From Paraburkholderia nodosa DSM 21604 (lineage in GTDB: Bacteria; Pseudomonadota; Gammaproteobacteria; Burkholderiales; Burkholderiaceae), in NCBI RefSeq assembly GCF_000519185.1, contig NZ_JAFA01000001.1:62001-126000 (forward strand): a stretch of DNA of 64,000 bases, given 5' to 3'. Made by a program: the position numbers and the translations under genes. The notes under the pieces are model-generated. The model was not told where the DNA came from and ran no database searches. It saw only the letters and a list, made by a program, of their open reading frames with translations. This document shows, one piece after another, positions 1 through 11,598 of the stretch (the stretch's first letter is position 1; every line of letters begins with the position of its first letter).

Positions 1-24
1 GCCCGGGGCGGCGCGCCGGGCGGC

Positions 25-2742
<2,718 letters not shown>

Positions 2743-2803
2743 GGCGTGGGACCGGATCGTGTGTGGTGGGAGCGGGACTCGGAAGCAGCGATCGAACTTG
2801 CCG

Positions 2804-3874
2804 TCAGGCGGCGTCGCGATACTGGCCGGGCCAGCGGCGCGGCTTGATCTCGGCGAGCGCTTTGGCAATGGCCGCGATGTGCTCGGGCGTCGTGCCGCAG
2901 CAGCCGCCCGCCACGTTCACGAGACCGGCGCTCGCGAATTCCTTGAGCAGTGCCGACGTATCGGCGGGCGTTTCGTCGAAGCCCGTGTCGCTCATTGGGT
3001 TGGGCAGCCCCGCGTTCGGATAGCACGAGACGTACGTGTCGCAGAGCTTCGCAAGCTCGGCGATGTACGGGCGCATGAGCGCCGCGCCCAGCGCGCAGTT
3101 CAGACCGAACGTGAGCGGTTTCGCGTGACGCAGCGAGTTCCAGAACGCTTCGACGGTCTGGCCCGAGAGAATGCGGCCCGAAGCGTCGGTGACGGTGCCC
3201 GAGATCATGATCGGCAGATTCTCGCCCGTGTCTTCGAAGAGCTGGTCGAGCGCGAACAGCGCGGCCTTGGCGTTGAGCGTGTCGAAGATCGTCTCGACGA
3301 GGAAGAGGTCGCAGCCGCCGTCCATGAGCGCCTTCGCCTGCTCGTAGTACGCACGGCGCAGTTCCTCGAACGTCACGTTGCGCGCGCCCGGATCGTTCAC
3401 GTCGGGCGAGATGCTCGCCGTTTTCGGCGTCGGCCCGATCGCGCCCGCGGCGAAGCGCGGCTTGTCCGGCGTCGAATACTTGTCGCACGCGGCGCGCGCG
3501 AGCTTCGCCGACTCGACGTTCATCTCGATGGCCAGTTCGCCCATGCCGTAGTCGTCCTGGGCCACCGTAGTCGCGCCGAACGTGTTGGTCTCGATGATGT
3601 CCGCGCCCGCCGCGAGATACTGCTCGTGAATCTCGCTGATGATCTGCGGCTGCGTGAGCGAGAGCAGTTCGTTATTGCCCTTGATATCGCGCGGGTAGTC
3701 CTTGAAGCGTTCGCCGCGGTAGGCGGCTTCGTCGAGCTTGTAGCGCTGGATCATCGTGCCCATCGCGCCGTCGAGGATCACGATACGCGAGGCGAGCAGC
3801 GCGGGAAGCGCTGCGCCGCGCGTGTATTTGGCGTCCCCGGCGGGGCGCGAGGCAAGGGCTGCGGGCTGGTTCAT
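2804..3874 (-). CDS. metH: Homocysteine S-methyltransferase part of split methionine synthase
   Basis: This 356-residue protein is the zinc-dependent homocysteine-binding domain of MetH as a separate polypeptide. The expected three zinc-ligand cysteines are visible in GLNCALG (about residue 259) and in [10 protein letters not shown] (about residues 325-326), and the barrel starts with [11 protein letters not shown]. It provides the homocysteine site for the cobalamin-bearing partner encoded immediately downstream. The ATG at 3874 is favoured because the longer reading frame upstream is low-complexity and unconserved. A TACAAT -10-like hexamer on the minus strand lies at 3919-3924, about 45 bp upstream of the start, and is a plausible promoter. 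Separate genes for these MetH parts are known in Burkholderia and relatives, so this is a lineage trait rather than a fresh break. Confidence 0.93.
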   Translation of the reverse strand: MNQPAALASRPAGDAKYTRGAALPALLASRIVILDGAMGTMIQRYKLDEAAYRGERFKDYPRDIKGNNELLSLTQPQIISEIHEQYLAAGADIIETNTFGATTVAQDDYGMGELAIEMNVESAKLARAACDKYSTPDKPRFAAGAIGPTPKTASISPDVNDPGARNVTFEELRRAYYEQAKALMDGGCDLFLVETIFDTLNAKAALFALDQLFEDTGENLPIMISGTVTDASGRILSGQTVEAFWNSLRHAKPLTFGLNCALGAALMRPYIAELAKLCDTYVSCYPNAGLPNPMSDTGFDETPADTSALLKEFASAGLVNVAGGCCGTTPEHIAAIAKALAEIKPRRWPGQYRDAA

Positions 3875-4004
3875 GGATCGCGGGCGGGCGTGGTGCCGGT
3901 TGAACTGGGAAACCCCACATTGTAGCCGCTGCGGCAACGCTCCGCTGCGGGCGGCGTCGCGCGCCGGCAACCGCTGTGGCGCGCGCCGGACGGCCAAAAG
4001 AAAA

Positions 4005-4031
4005 CCCCGCCCGGCAAGCCGGACGGGGTTT
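4005..4031 (-). terminator. Intrinsic terminator between DUF3567 gene and metH
   Basis: An 11-bp stem (arms 4005-4015 and 4018-4028, one G-T type mismatch) with a tiny loop is followed on the minus strand by a T-rich tract (the A-rich stretch 3997-4004 on the plus strand). It sits right after the DUF3567 gene and before the metH promoter, so it should separate the two transcription units. Confidence 0.75.
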
Positions 4032-4076
4032 CGTGTGAAGGACGCTGCGCGTTGAGTGCCGCGGGGTGCGCTAGCG

Positions 4077-4334
4077 TCAGTGAAGCACGACGGGTTGCTG
4101 CATGAGGCTGTCGAACTGTCCGAGGAATTCGTCGACTTCGTCGAGAGACTGGTCTTCGTCCATCAGCTTTTGCACGTCTTCGCGAAAACGTGCCGCCATC
4201 ACGCCGTCGATGAAGATCTCGCGGCGCGCATTTTTGTCGACGATCTCGTAGCCGCCAGCGCGCATCGCGCTGTGGCCGTCCTGCGGTGGGAACTCGACAA
4301 CGCAATAGTTGGGACTGTTGTAGATCATTTGCAT
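4077..4334 (-). CDS. DUF3567 family protein
   Basis: This 85-residue soluble protein belongs to the DUF3567 family, which I know only from Burkholderiales and close relatives and which has no assigned function. The conserved N-terminus ([15 protein letters not shown]) and the acidic C-terminal helix ending in a hydrophobic tail are present. A perfect AAGGAG ribosome-binding site lies 10 bases before the ATG. It is a single-gene unit, bounded downstream by a terminator and lying upstream of the split metH genes on the same strand. The sequence has no cysteine pair, membrane segment or signal peptide that would hint at an activity. Confidence 0.85.
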   Translation of the reverse strand: MQMIYNSPNYCVVEFPPQDGHSAMRAGGYEIVDKNARREIFIDGVMAARFREDVQKLMDEDQSLDEVDEFLGQFDSLMQQPVVLH

Positions 4335-4514
4335 GGCGACACTCCTTTTTCCTGTGCTCCCCGACCTTCTCGGTCAATACATGGAGCGTTCGTTCTGGAA
4401 TTCAAGGGGTGGGTCCCGCATCACCTCTTATGTGGACTGCTCTCCCTTTTTTACTTCACTTCTCAACTGCGTCTGCTGCCACTGCCATGATGCTTTACTT
4501 CGAACTGCTTAGAC

Positions 4515-5297
4515 CTACTGTTTGAGAAACGTTTCGAGCAACGCGGTGAAACGGTGCGACTCCTCTACCGGGGCCAGATGCGCGGCATCGAGCACCACGA
4601 AATGCGACCCTTCTATTGCTCTTGCAAGGGCCTGCGTTACGGCCATCGGCGTGCCGCTGTCGTGGCGGCCCGCCACTGCGAGCGTCGGCACGCGCAGTTG
4701 CGCGAGCCTGTTTTCCACGTCGAAATCGCGTAGCGCCTCGCAGGCCATCGCATAGCCTTCTGAAGGGGTCCGTAATAAAACGTCACAAATCCGCTCGACA
4801 GTCGGCGCATGCGTGTGCCGGAAGTCGGCGGTGAACCAGCGCGCCATCGTCGCGTCGACGAGCGCCCCGAGACCCTCGCTGCGCACCGTGGCGGCGCGTT
4901 CGTTCCACGTTTCGCGCGCTTGAGGCGGCGTATGGCTTGCCGTGTCGCAAAGCGTGAGCGTCGTCACGCGTTCGGAGTAATCGAGCGCGAACTGCTGCGC
5001 AATCATGCCGCCCATCGACATGCCGACGAGATGCGCATGCTCGATGCCGGTTGCGTCGAAAAGCGCAGCGAGGTCGGCAGCGAGTTCTGCGAAGCCGAAG
5101 GGCTCGCTCGCGACGGCGCTACCACCGTGGCCGCGCACGTCATAGCGCAGCACGCTGTGGCGATGGCGGAAATGTCCGGCGAGCGTGTCCCACACGCCAA
5201 GGTCGCCGCCCAGTTGGTGAATGAACGCCAGCGCGGGCCCACCGCTCCTGTCGTCGAAGACATAGTGCGTATCGATGCCATTGACAGTCACTTGCAT
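4515..5297 (-). CDS. Alpha/beta hydrolase, 3-oxoadipate enol-lactonase-like
   Basis: A 260-residue alpha/beta hydrolase. The nucleophile elbow GMSMGG places Ser at residue 94; the catalytic Asp is probably in GRHDSG near residue 213, and the catalytic His lies in AAHLAPVEE near residue 241. The oxyanion-hole strand is AFIHQLGGD. Overall length and motif spacing match PcaD-type 3-oxoadipate enol-lactonases, which open the lactone ring in the beta-ketoadipate pathway. No other protocatechuate or catechol genes lie nearby, so the substrate is unproven and it could be a generic esterase or lactonase. The start is well supported by AAGGAGGAA at 5301-5309 on the minus strand. It appears to be a single-gene unit. 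Confidence 0.82.
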   Translation of the reverse strand: MQVTVNGIDTHYVFDDRSGGPALAFIHQLGGDLGVWDTLAGHFRHRHSVLRYDVRGHGGSAVASEPFGFAELAADLAALFDATGIEHAHLVGMSMGGMIAQQFALDYSERVTTLTLCDTASHTPPQARETWNERAATVRSEGLGALVDATMARWFTADFRHTHAPTVERICDVLLRTPSEGYAMACEALRDFDVENRLAQLRVPTLAVAGRHDSGTPMAVTQALARAIEGSHFVVLDAAHLAPVEESHRFTALLETFLKQ

Positions 5298-5718
5298 GGG
5301 TTCCTCCTTCGCCTTCCAGGCTGGGAGTCAAGCCGTTTGCGAGGTACTGCATGCACGCGATGCTGATGGAGCAATCCGCGCGCCTGGGGCGCGCAGACGA
5401 TGCGCGATGCGATGTTCGTTAGCTTGTGTGTCGCGTCCCTGTTTGCTGCGCCGTTTATTGTGTCGAGCCGATTTTGTCCGTCTTGTGCAGCGTTGTATCG
5501 GTTTGTTCGTGCTGGTCCGTTTGCTGGTGCGTTCGCTGGTCCGTTGTTTGCGCGCGGTGTCGTGCTGCCGTGTTTCGTCTGCTTGTTTTTTTGGGCCTTC
5601 GTAGTGCGCGCAATGCCTTGCGATCCTTGACGCATGGCTCGATTCCAGTATGCGCTATTTCGCGAATTTGTGTTGCGTAGCGGGCCGTCCGGATCGAGCG
5701 GTGCGTGCGGTTGCGCGC
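5298..5718. other. 421-bp non-coding stretch with three 12-bp tandem repeats
   Basis: No convincing gene is present between the hydrolase and the DUF3108 gene. Base composition is visibly less GC-rich than the neighbours. Three imperfect 12-bp units, GCTGGTSCGTTN, follow each other at 5511-5522, 5523-5534 and 5535-5546. Short open frames cross the region on both strands but show no codon bias, ribosome-binding site or recognisable motif. Confidence 0.6.
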
Positions 5719-7140
5719 TCAGGGATGCTCGGGCGCCGGGCCCGGCGACGCGGGTGAGGGTTGCGCGTCGTCTGTGGACGGTTGCGGCGGTGATTCTGTT
5801 GGCGTTTCTGTCTGCATATTGGCGGGTGGCGCCGGCTGCGCAGACGGTTGCGGTTCCGGTTGTGACGCAGCAGGCGCAGAAGCAGGCGCAGCTTCCGGCG
5901 TTGCGGATTGTGCCGATGTTGTGTCGGGCGTGGCGCTGGGCGCCGTGGCGGTCGCGGCCGCTGCGGAGTCTGGCGCCGACGCGGGTGCGTTCGTCGCGCT
6001 CGGCACCGTGAGCGCGCCGCGCCACACCAGTTCGAACTGGTTGCCATTCGGTTCGGTTTGCACGAGGCGCACGGGCAACCAGCCGAGCGACTGCGCGAGC
6101 CACACGTCGATGCGCCGCTTGTCGCCCTCGCGGCGCGGCAGACGCATGAAGTGGCGCGCTGTGACGTAGCCATGATCCGTGCTCACGGTTTCGTCGCCGA
6201 TCGTGGTGATGGGCCAGGTCTCGCCGCTGTCGTTGTCCGCGACATAGAACTCGCGCGTGACGCCTGGCTTGTACGCGTCGGGGTCGCCGCGCACGAGGCT
6301 CGCGAGCTGCATCACCATGCTGAAGCGGTCCTGCGCGGCATCGGGCAGCGCGAGCGAGTTGGGCGTGCGCGTGAACACGATCTGCTTGTCGGTGCGATTG
6401 AAAATCGTCACGTCCGAAGGACGATGGCCGCGCTTTTCGATGTACTGATCGGGCGCGAGGCCGAAGGCGTCCACGTGGCCCTTGCTGGTCCAGCTGAACT
6501 CGCCGACGAAGGGCAGGGGCACACGCACGACCATCTCGTAGCGTTGTCCATCGCTCGACCAGTGGATCGTGCCGGGCTGATTGCGCACACCGTTATAGAA
6601 CGTGTCGTACTGCAGCTCGCCCGATGGGGGCACCGAAAATTTCAGCCCATGCGAGGCTTGTGTGGCTTGTGCCGAAGGCTGCTTGCCGTTGCCGGGCGCC
6701 GTGCTTGCCGTCCCGCTCGTGCCGGCGGCGCTCGCGCTGGCTGGCGATGCGGCTGCGGGCGTGGACGCCGCCTGCGTATCCGGCGGCGAGGCCGGCGCTT
6801 TGGGGTGCGGTTTGGGCGGCGTCACCGCGTGCAGCGTATGCGGCTCGGCGGGCCTGGGCGCCGGTTTGGGCGCGGCATGGGCAGGCGCCGCCGCGGGGCC
6901 CGCGGGTTTTGCCTCGCGCTCGATGCGCTCGGGTTTGAGGAGCGCCACTTGCACCGGCACGCGCACGTGCGCGACGGGCGGCGGCGCGCCGTGATGCCGC
7001 GCGAACCATTCGGCCGCGAGCCAATGGAGCGCCGTGACCGCGACGAACACACCGACCCAGCGCCACGCGCGCATGCGTTGCGGCGTGCGTGAGTCAGTGT
7101 CGAGGCGGCGTGCCTCGCGCGGGGCGGCTGGCGTGGACAT
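5719..7140 (-). CDS. DUF3108 domain envelope protein
   Basis: A 473-residue protein with one N-terminal membrane segment (about residues 26-45, WRWVGVFVAVTALHWLAAEW) after a short cytoplasmic tail. A long Ala/Pro linker follows (about residues 75-165), reminiscent of TonB-like proteins that reach across the periplasm. The DUF3108 beta-rich domain (about 175-390) includes QYDTFYNGVRNQPGTI, typical of the family, and a second Ala/Pro/Glu-rich tail ends the protein. The family is thought to be periplasmic or outer-membrane associated but has no established reaction. The gene is read away from the IclR regulator and separated from it by 117 bp. Confidence 0.85.
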   Translation of the reverse strand: MSTPAAPREARRLDTDSRTPQRMRAWRWVGVFVAVTALHWLAAEWFARHHGAPPPVAHVRVPVQVALLKPERIEREAKPAGPAAAPAHAAPKPAPRPAEPHTLHAVTPPKPHPKAPASPPDTQAASTPAAASPASASAAGTSGTASTAPGNGKQPSAQATQASHGLKFSVPPSGELQYDTFYNGVRNQPGTIHWSSDGQRYEMVVRVPLPFVGEFSWTSKGHVDAFGLAPDQYIEKRGHRPSDVTIFNRTDKQIVFTRTPNSLALPDAAQDRFSMVMQLASLVRGDPDAYKPGVTREFYVADNDSGETWPITTIGDETVSTDHGYVTARHFMRLPRREGDKRRIDVWLAQSLGWLPVRLVQTEPNGNQFELVWRGALTVPSATNAPASAPDSAAAATATAPSATPDTTSAQSATPEAAPASAPAASQPEPQPSAQPAPPANMQTETPTESPPQPSTDDAQPSPASPGPAPEHP

Positions 7141-7257
7141 CGGCGGTTCGTGGGGGGTATCGGTCGTACGTTAATGTGACACAACCCACCGGGTGCATGC
7201 AGAAAGGCAGACGCGTGCGAGCGGGGTCACATGGATGCGGGCCCCGGCGTACAGCCC

Positions 7258-8163
7258 TCAGCGCGGCGTTGGACTGTACCCCAATTCGTACGACAGTTTC
7301 TCGGCGCACGCGCGCAGCGCGGTATCCACGGCGCCGTTCCAGGCGATATCGAACGCCCCTTCGTGACCGAGCGCGATGAGTCCCAGCGCGAGTTCGCCGC
7401 TCGCGTCGAACACGGGGGTGCAGAACGCGTGGATGGTCGGCAGCAACATGCCTTCCACGCGGGCGGCACCATGCTCGCGAACTTCCGCGAGCGCCTGTTC
7501 GAGCGCTTCGGCTGTACGCGGTGTCGAGCCGTACGAGTAGTGCTGCGCGCCCGAGAGTTCGCGCTCGATCATCGGGGCCGTCTTGCTGCGCGGCAGGTAG
7601 GCGGCGAATAGCAGGCCCGTGGCGGAACTGAGCATCGGCATGACGTCGCCGAGCTTGAGCGACGCTTTTGCGGGGTGGCTCGACTCCAGCCAGTGCACGA
7701 CGGTCGGCCCCTGGTTGCCCCACACGGCGATGCCCACGGTGATGTCGAGCACGTCGCGCAATTCGGTGAGCGCGAGGCGCGCGAGCTTGACGCCGTCCAC
7801 GCGCGCGAGACGCGCGAGGCCAAGCTGCAACGCGAAGCCGCCCAGTTCGTAGCGTCCCGAGAGCGGGTCCTGCGCGACCACGCCGAGGCGCATGAAGCTC
7901 ACGAGATAGCGGTGCGCCTTCGCCGGGCTCATGCCCGCGCGCTGCGCGAGGTCGCGCAGCATCATCGCGCGCGGCTCGCTGGTGAGCACTTCGAGCAGGC
8001 GAAAACCCACTTCGATCGACTGGATGCCCGAGCGCAGTTTTTCTTCGCCGGCTTCGGCGCCTTCCGCGGCGTCTGCGGTGTCGAGGGTGTCGGCGAGATC
8101 TTCGGCGTTCGGGGCGTCTGGGGCGCTCGCGCGCGGCGAGGCGGATCGGACGGTTGGCGGCAT
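7258..8163 (-). CDS. IclR family transcriptional regulator
   Basis: A 301-residue regulator. After an acidic, low-complexity N-terminal stretch (residues 1-45) comes the IclR winged helix-turn-helix (about 48-110, LRDLAQRAGMSPAKAHRYLVS) and the effector-binding domain (about 120-295). The ATG at 8163 is preferred over a start 38 codons upstream, because the longer version would run through the divergent promoter region. It is transcribed divergently from a fumarylacetoacetase-family gene starting 128 bp away. This arrangement is typical of a local regulator that controls its neighbour and responds to an aromatic or organic acid. The intergenic region contains a perfect 11-bp tandem repeat that may be its operator. 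Confidence 0.9.
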   Translation of the reverse strand: MPPTVRSASPRASAPDAPNAEDLADTLDTADAAEGAEAGEEKLRSGIQSIEVGFRLLEVLTSEPRAMMLRDLAQRAGMSPAKAHRYLVSFMRLGVVAQDPLSGRYELGGFALQLGLARLARVDGVKLARLALTELRDVLDITVGIAVWGNQGPTVVHWLESSHPAKASLKLGDVMPMLSSATGLLFAAYLPRSKTAPMIERELSGAQHYSYGSTPRTAEALEQALAEVREHGAARVEGMLLPTIHAFCTPVFDASGELALGLIALGHEGAFDIAWNGAVDTALRACAEKLSYELGYSPTPR

Positions 8164-8185
8164 GGATGCGTTGTGGTGTTCAAAC

Positions 8186-8207
8186 GTACGGCAACTGTAC
8201 GGCAACT
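8186..8207. promoter_or_regulatory. 11-bp perfect tandem repeat, candidate IclR-family operator
   Basis: GTACGGCAACT occurs twice head to tail (8186-8196 and 8197-8207) between the divergent iclR-type gene and the fumarylacetoacetase-family gene. The 11-bp period puts both copies on the same face of the helix, and each begins with the self-complementary GTAC. Function is inferred from position only. Confidence 0.4.
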
Positions 8208-8291
8208 GAGGGCATGCGGCGCACCCGCTTGGGTCACGCCGATTCACCATCGTAGAATACATTTCCCTTATCGTCACTCACGTCTGATTCC

Positions 8292-9284
8292 ATGAAACTT
8301 GCCACGCTGAAGGACGGCACCCGCGACGGGCAACTGATCGTCGTTTCCCGCGACCTGCGCAGCGCCGCCATCGCCGACACGATCGCCCCCACGCTGCAGC
8401 GCGCGCTCGACGACTGGCGCTTCTACGCGCCGCAGCTCGCCGAGCTGTACGACGCGCTCAACTACGGGCGCGCGCGCAACGCGTTCAGCTTCGACGCGCG
8501 CGATTGCATGGCGCCGCTGCCGCGTGCGTACCAATGGGCGGATGGCTCGTCGTACGTGAATCACGTCGAACTCGTGCGGCGCGCGCGCGGCGCCGAGATG
8601 CCCGCCGAATTCTGGACCGACCCGCTCATGTACCAGGGCGGCAGCGACGACTTCATCGGGCCTTGCGACGACATCGTGTGCGCATCCGAGGCGTTCGGCA
8701 TCGACTTCGAGGCCGAAGTCGCCGTCGTGACCGGCGACGTGCCGATGGGCGCGAGCCCCGACGAAGCGCTGCGGGCCGTGCGGCTCGTCACGCTCGTCAA
8801 CGACGTCTCGCTGCGCAACCTCATTCCCGCAGAACTCGCGAAGGGCTTTGGCTTTTTCCAGAGCAAGCCGGCCAGCGCGTTCGCACCGGTCATGGTCACG
8901 CCCGACGAACTCGGCGAGCACTGGCGCGAAGGGCGCGTGCACCTGCCGCTCATCGTGCACTGGAACGGCAAGAAGGTCGGCCAGCCCGATGCCGGCACGG
9001 ACATGGTGTTCCACTTCGGCCAGCTGATCGCGCACGCTGCGAAAACCCGCAATCTGCGCGCGGGCGCCATCGTGGGTTCGGGCACGGTCTCGAACAAGGA
9101 CGCAAAGCGCGGCTACTGCTGCATTGCCGAGAAGCGCTGCCTCGAAATGATCGAAAGCGGACAGGCGAGCACCGAGTTCATGAAGTTCGGCGACAGCGTG
9201 AAGATCGAGATGCTCGACGAAGCGGGCAAGTCGATTTTCGGCGCGATCGATCAGGCTGTGGCGTCGCTCCACGGCGAGCCATGA
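8292..9284 (+). CDS. Fumarylacetoacetate hydrolase family protein
   Basis: A 330-residue member of the FAH family, metal-dependent enzymes that cleave C-C bonds in beta-diketo acids. Visible family features are the acidic metal-binding segment around DFEAEVAVVTGD (about residues 138-149), LVNDVSLRN, and the C-terminal VGSGTVSNKD. FAH itself splits fumarylacetoacetate at the end of tyrosine or homogentisate breakdown. Many bacterial relatives act on fumarylpyruvate or similar compounds, so the exact substrate is open. The usual partner maleylacetoacetate isomerase is not adjacent. Divergence from an IclR regulator fits substrate-induced expression. The ribosome-binding site is weak; the ATG at 8292 is chosen because the family consensus MKLATL begins there. 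Confidence 0.88.
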   Translation: MKLATLKDGTRDGQLIVVSRDLRSAAIADTIAPTLQRALDDWRFYAPQLAELYDALNYGRARNAFSFDARDCMAPLPRAYQWADGSSYVNHVELVRRARGAEMPAEFWTDPLMYQGGSDDFIGPCDDIVCASEAFGIDFEAEVAVVTGDVPMGASPDEALRAVRLVTLVNDVSLRNLIPAELAKGFGFFQSKPASAFAPVMVTPDELGEHWREGRVHLPLIVHWNGKKVGQPDAGTDMVFHFGQLIAHAAKTRNLRAGAIVGSGTVSNKDAKRGYCCIAEKRCLEMIESGQASTEFMKFGDSVKIEMLDEAGKSIFGAIDQAVASLHGEP

Positions 9285-9438
9285 CACCCAGGCGCTGAAG
9301 GGTTTCGCCGGATGCCGCGCGCCACGCGTGCGGCTACACTGGCGAACGCCCTTTTTCTGCGAGTGCATCGGGCAGGTCAGTCAAGGTACGAGCCGTAGAA
9401 GCACGCAGCATCCGAACGTAAAACGACAAGGAGACACC

Positions 9439-10605
9439 GTGAACGCTTCTCGCCCCAGCCGTCTTGCTGTACGCATCGCCTCGCTTTTCAGTATCTGTGC
9501 GCCCACGCTTGCGCTCGCGCAGGTCAAGATCGGCCTCGTGCTTTCGCTCACGGGTCCGGCCGCCTCGCTCGGCATTCCCGCGCGCGACACCGCCGCGATG
9601 TTCCCCACCGAGATCGCGGGCCAGAAAGTCCAGTACATCGTGCTCGACGACGCCTCGGACACGACCCAGGCCGTGCAGGACACGAAGAAGCTCATCGACG
9701 AACAGCATGTCGACGCGATCATCGGCTCGTCGATCACACCCAACTCGCTCGCGATGCTCGACGTGATCGCGCAGGGCGAGACGCCCACCATTTCGCTCGC
9801 TTCGTCGGCGAAGATCATCGAGCCCGTCGACGACAAGCGCCACTGGATGTTCAAGACGCCGCAAACCGACGCGATGATGGCCGGCGCGATCATGGAGCAC
9901 GCAGCCGCCCACAACGTGAAGACGCTCGCCTATATCGGCCAGGCCGACGCGCTCGGCGAGACGTTCTATGCCGAGATCGCGAAGGCCGCGCAGCAGCACG
10001 ACATCAAGCTCGTCGCGAACGAGCGCTTCAATCGCACGGATCCGGGCGTGACGGGGCAGGTGCTCAAGATCGTCGCGGCGCATCCCGATGCGGTCGTGGT
10101 GGGCGCGGCCGGCACGCCCGCCGCGCTGCCGCCCAAGGCGCTCAAGGAGCGCGGCTACAAGGGCGTCGTCTATCACAACCACGGCGTGGGCAACCGCGAC
10201 TTCCTGCGCGTGTGCGGCGCCGACTGCAACGGCACCTTCCTGCCCGCAAGCCCGGTACTCGTGGCCGCGCAACTGCCCGAGGACCAGCCCGGCCGGCGCC
10301 TCGCGCTCGACTATATTTCGCGTTATGAAGCACGCAACGGCGCGGGCACCGTGTCGGCGTTCGGCGCGTATACATGGGACGCGGGGCTCTTGCTGCAGAA
10401 CGCGATACCCGTTGCGCTCAAGTCGGCTGCGCCCGGCACGCCCGCGTTTCGCCACGCGCTGCGCGACGCACTCGAGGCGACGCACGGGCAGCATGACACC
10501 AACGGCGTCGTCAACATGAGCGCCACCGATCACCTCGGCCTCGACGCGCGAGCGCGCGTGATGGTCGAGATCCGAGATGGCAAGTGGGCGTATCAGCCGC
10601 ATTGA
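9439..10605 (+). CDS. Branched-chain amino-acid-type ABC transporter substrate-binding protein
   Basis: A 388-residue periplasmic type I solute-binding protein of the LivJ/HAAT family. An N-terminal signal peptide (SLFSICAPTLALA, cleavage near residue 27) is followed by VKIGLVLSLTGPAASLGIP, the classic start of this fold. The start is GTG at 9439, supported by AAGGAG at 9428-9433. No permease or ATPase genes of the Liv type are adjacent, so it is an orphan binding protein that either shares a transporter encoded elsewhere or works alone. The next gene is an enoyl-CoA hydratase in the same direction, which hints at uptake and beta-oxidation-like use of an organic or aromatic acid. The ligand cannot be read from sequence. 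Confidence 0.88.
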   Translation: MNASRPSRLAVRIASLFSICAPTLALAQVKIGLVLSLTGPAASLGIPARDTAAMFPTEIAGQKVQYIVLDDASDTTQAVQDTKKLIDEQHVDAIIGSSITPNSLAMLDVIAQGETPTISLASSAKIIEPVDDKRHWMFKTPQTDAMMAGAIMEHAAAHNVKTLAYIGQADALGETFYAEIAKAAQQHDIKLVANERFNRTDPGVTGQVLKIVAAHPDAVVVGAAGTPAALPPKALKERGYKGVVYHNHGVGNRDFLRVCGADCNGTFLPASPVLVAAQLPEDQPGRRLALDYISRYEARNGAGTVSAFGAYTWDAGLLLQNAIPVALKSAAPGTPAFRHALRDALEATHGQHDTNGVVNMSATDHLGLDARARVMVEIRDGKWAYQPH

Positions 10606-10664
10606 TGAGCCGCACTGCCAGTGCTTTCACGTAATCAGCAATCCGAAGTAAGGGAGGTCCGCCC

Positions 10665-11489
10665 ATGAACGATCCTTTTTACGCCCGCTATCACGCTCTG
10701 CGCGTGCGGCGGCACGAGCACGGCATCGTCGAGATCGTGATGAGCGGCGAGGGCGCGAACAAGAGCGGCCTCGCGACCGCCGACGCCAACATGCACCGCG
10801 AACTCGCCGAGATCTGGCGCGACGTGGACCGAGATCCCGACGCGCGCGTTGCCGTGATTCGCGGCGAAGGCAAGGGCTTTTCGGCGGGCGGCGACCTGCA
10901 ACTCGTCGAGGACATGGCCACGCATTTCGACGTGCGCGCGCGCGTGTGGCGCGAGGCGCGCGACCTCGTCTACAACGTGATCAACTGCGGCAAGCCGATC
11001 GTCTCGGCCATGCACGGTCCGGCGGTGGGCGCGGGGCTCGTCGCGGGACTGCTGGCCGACATTTCCATCGCCACGAAAACGGCGCGCATCATCGATGGCC
11101 ATACGCGTCTGGGCGTCGCGGCGGGGGACCACGCGGCGATCGTGTGGCCGCTGTTGTGCGGCATGGCGAAGGCGAAGTACTACCTGCTGCTGTGCGAGCC
11201 GGTGAGCGGCGAGGAGGCGGAGCGCATCGGCCTCGTCTCGCTCGCCGTGGACGAGAACGACCTGCTGCCGAAGGCGTTCGAAGTGGCGAAGCGCCTCGCC
11301 AGCGGTTCGCAAACCGCGGTGCGCTGGACCAAGTACGCGCTCAACAACTGGCTGCGCATGGCGGGGCCGACCTTCGACACGTCGCTTGCGCTCGAATTCA
11401 TGGGCTTCGCGGGACCCGACGTGCGCGAGGGCGTGCAGTCGCTGCGCGAGCGGCGCGCGCCGGAGTTTCCGGGCGGCGATCCATTCTGA
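10665..11489 (+). CDS. Enoyl-CoA hydratase/isomerase family protein
   Basis: A 274-residue crotonase-fold enzyme. The oxyanion hole segments are visible as [16 protein letters not shown] (about residues 66-81) and [19 protein letters not shown] (about 108-126). The typical enoyl-CoA hydratase glutamates at the second loop are replaced by Gly/Asp ([16 protein letters not shown]), so a hydratase, isomerase or decarboxylase activity cannot be assigned. A good ribosome-binding site, AGGGAGG, precedes the ATG. The gene lies 59 bp after the substrate-binding protein gene and is probably in the same unit, suggesting CoA-thioester catabolism of the imported compound. Confidence 0.85.
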   Translation: MNDPFYARYHALRVRRHEHGIVEIVMSGEGANKSGLATADANMHRELAEIWRDVDRDPDARVAVIRGEGKGFSAGGDLQLVEDMATHFDVRARVWREARDLVYNVINCGKPIVSAMHGPAVGAGLVAGLLADISIATKTARIIDGHTRLGVAAGDHAAIVWPLLCGMAKAKYYLLLCEPVSGEEAERIGLVSLAVDENDLLPKAFEVAKRLASGSQTAVRWTKYALNNWLRMAGPTFDTSLALEFMGFAGPDVREGVQSLRERRAPEFPGGDPF

Positions 11490-11598
11490 TGTGCGCTTTC
11501 TGCCGATTTCTGCTTTTACGCGCGCTATCATCGAAGAGATCGTTTCGTGCCGCCCACGCGCGCGCATTTGACCACCTATCTATGCGAGGGAGTACCGC

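Noticed and set aside
3875..4000. SAH or cobalamin riboswitch upstream of split metH
   Set aside because: The leader is short (about 40 nt from the probable -10) and shows neither the B12 box nor the SAH riboswitch core.
5400..5630. Hydrophobic plus-strand ORF between the hydrolase and DUF3108 genes
   Set aside because: It has Cys/Phe/Val-rich content by composition only, lacks a ribosome-binding site and codon bias, and matches nothing I recognise.
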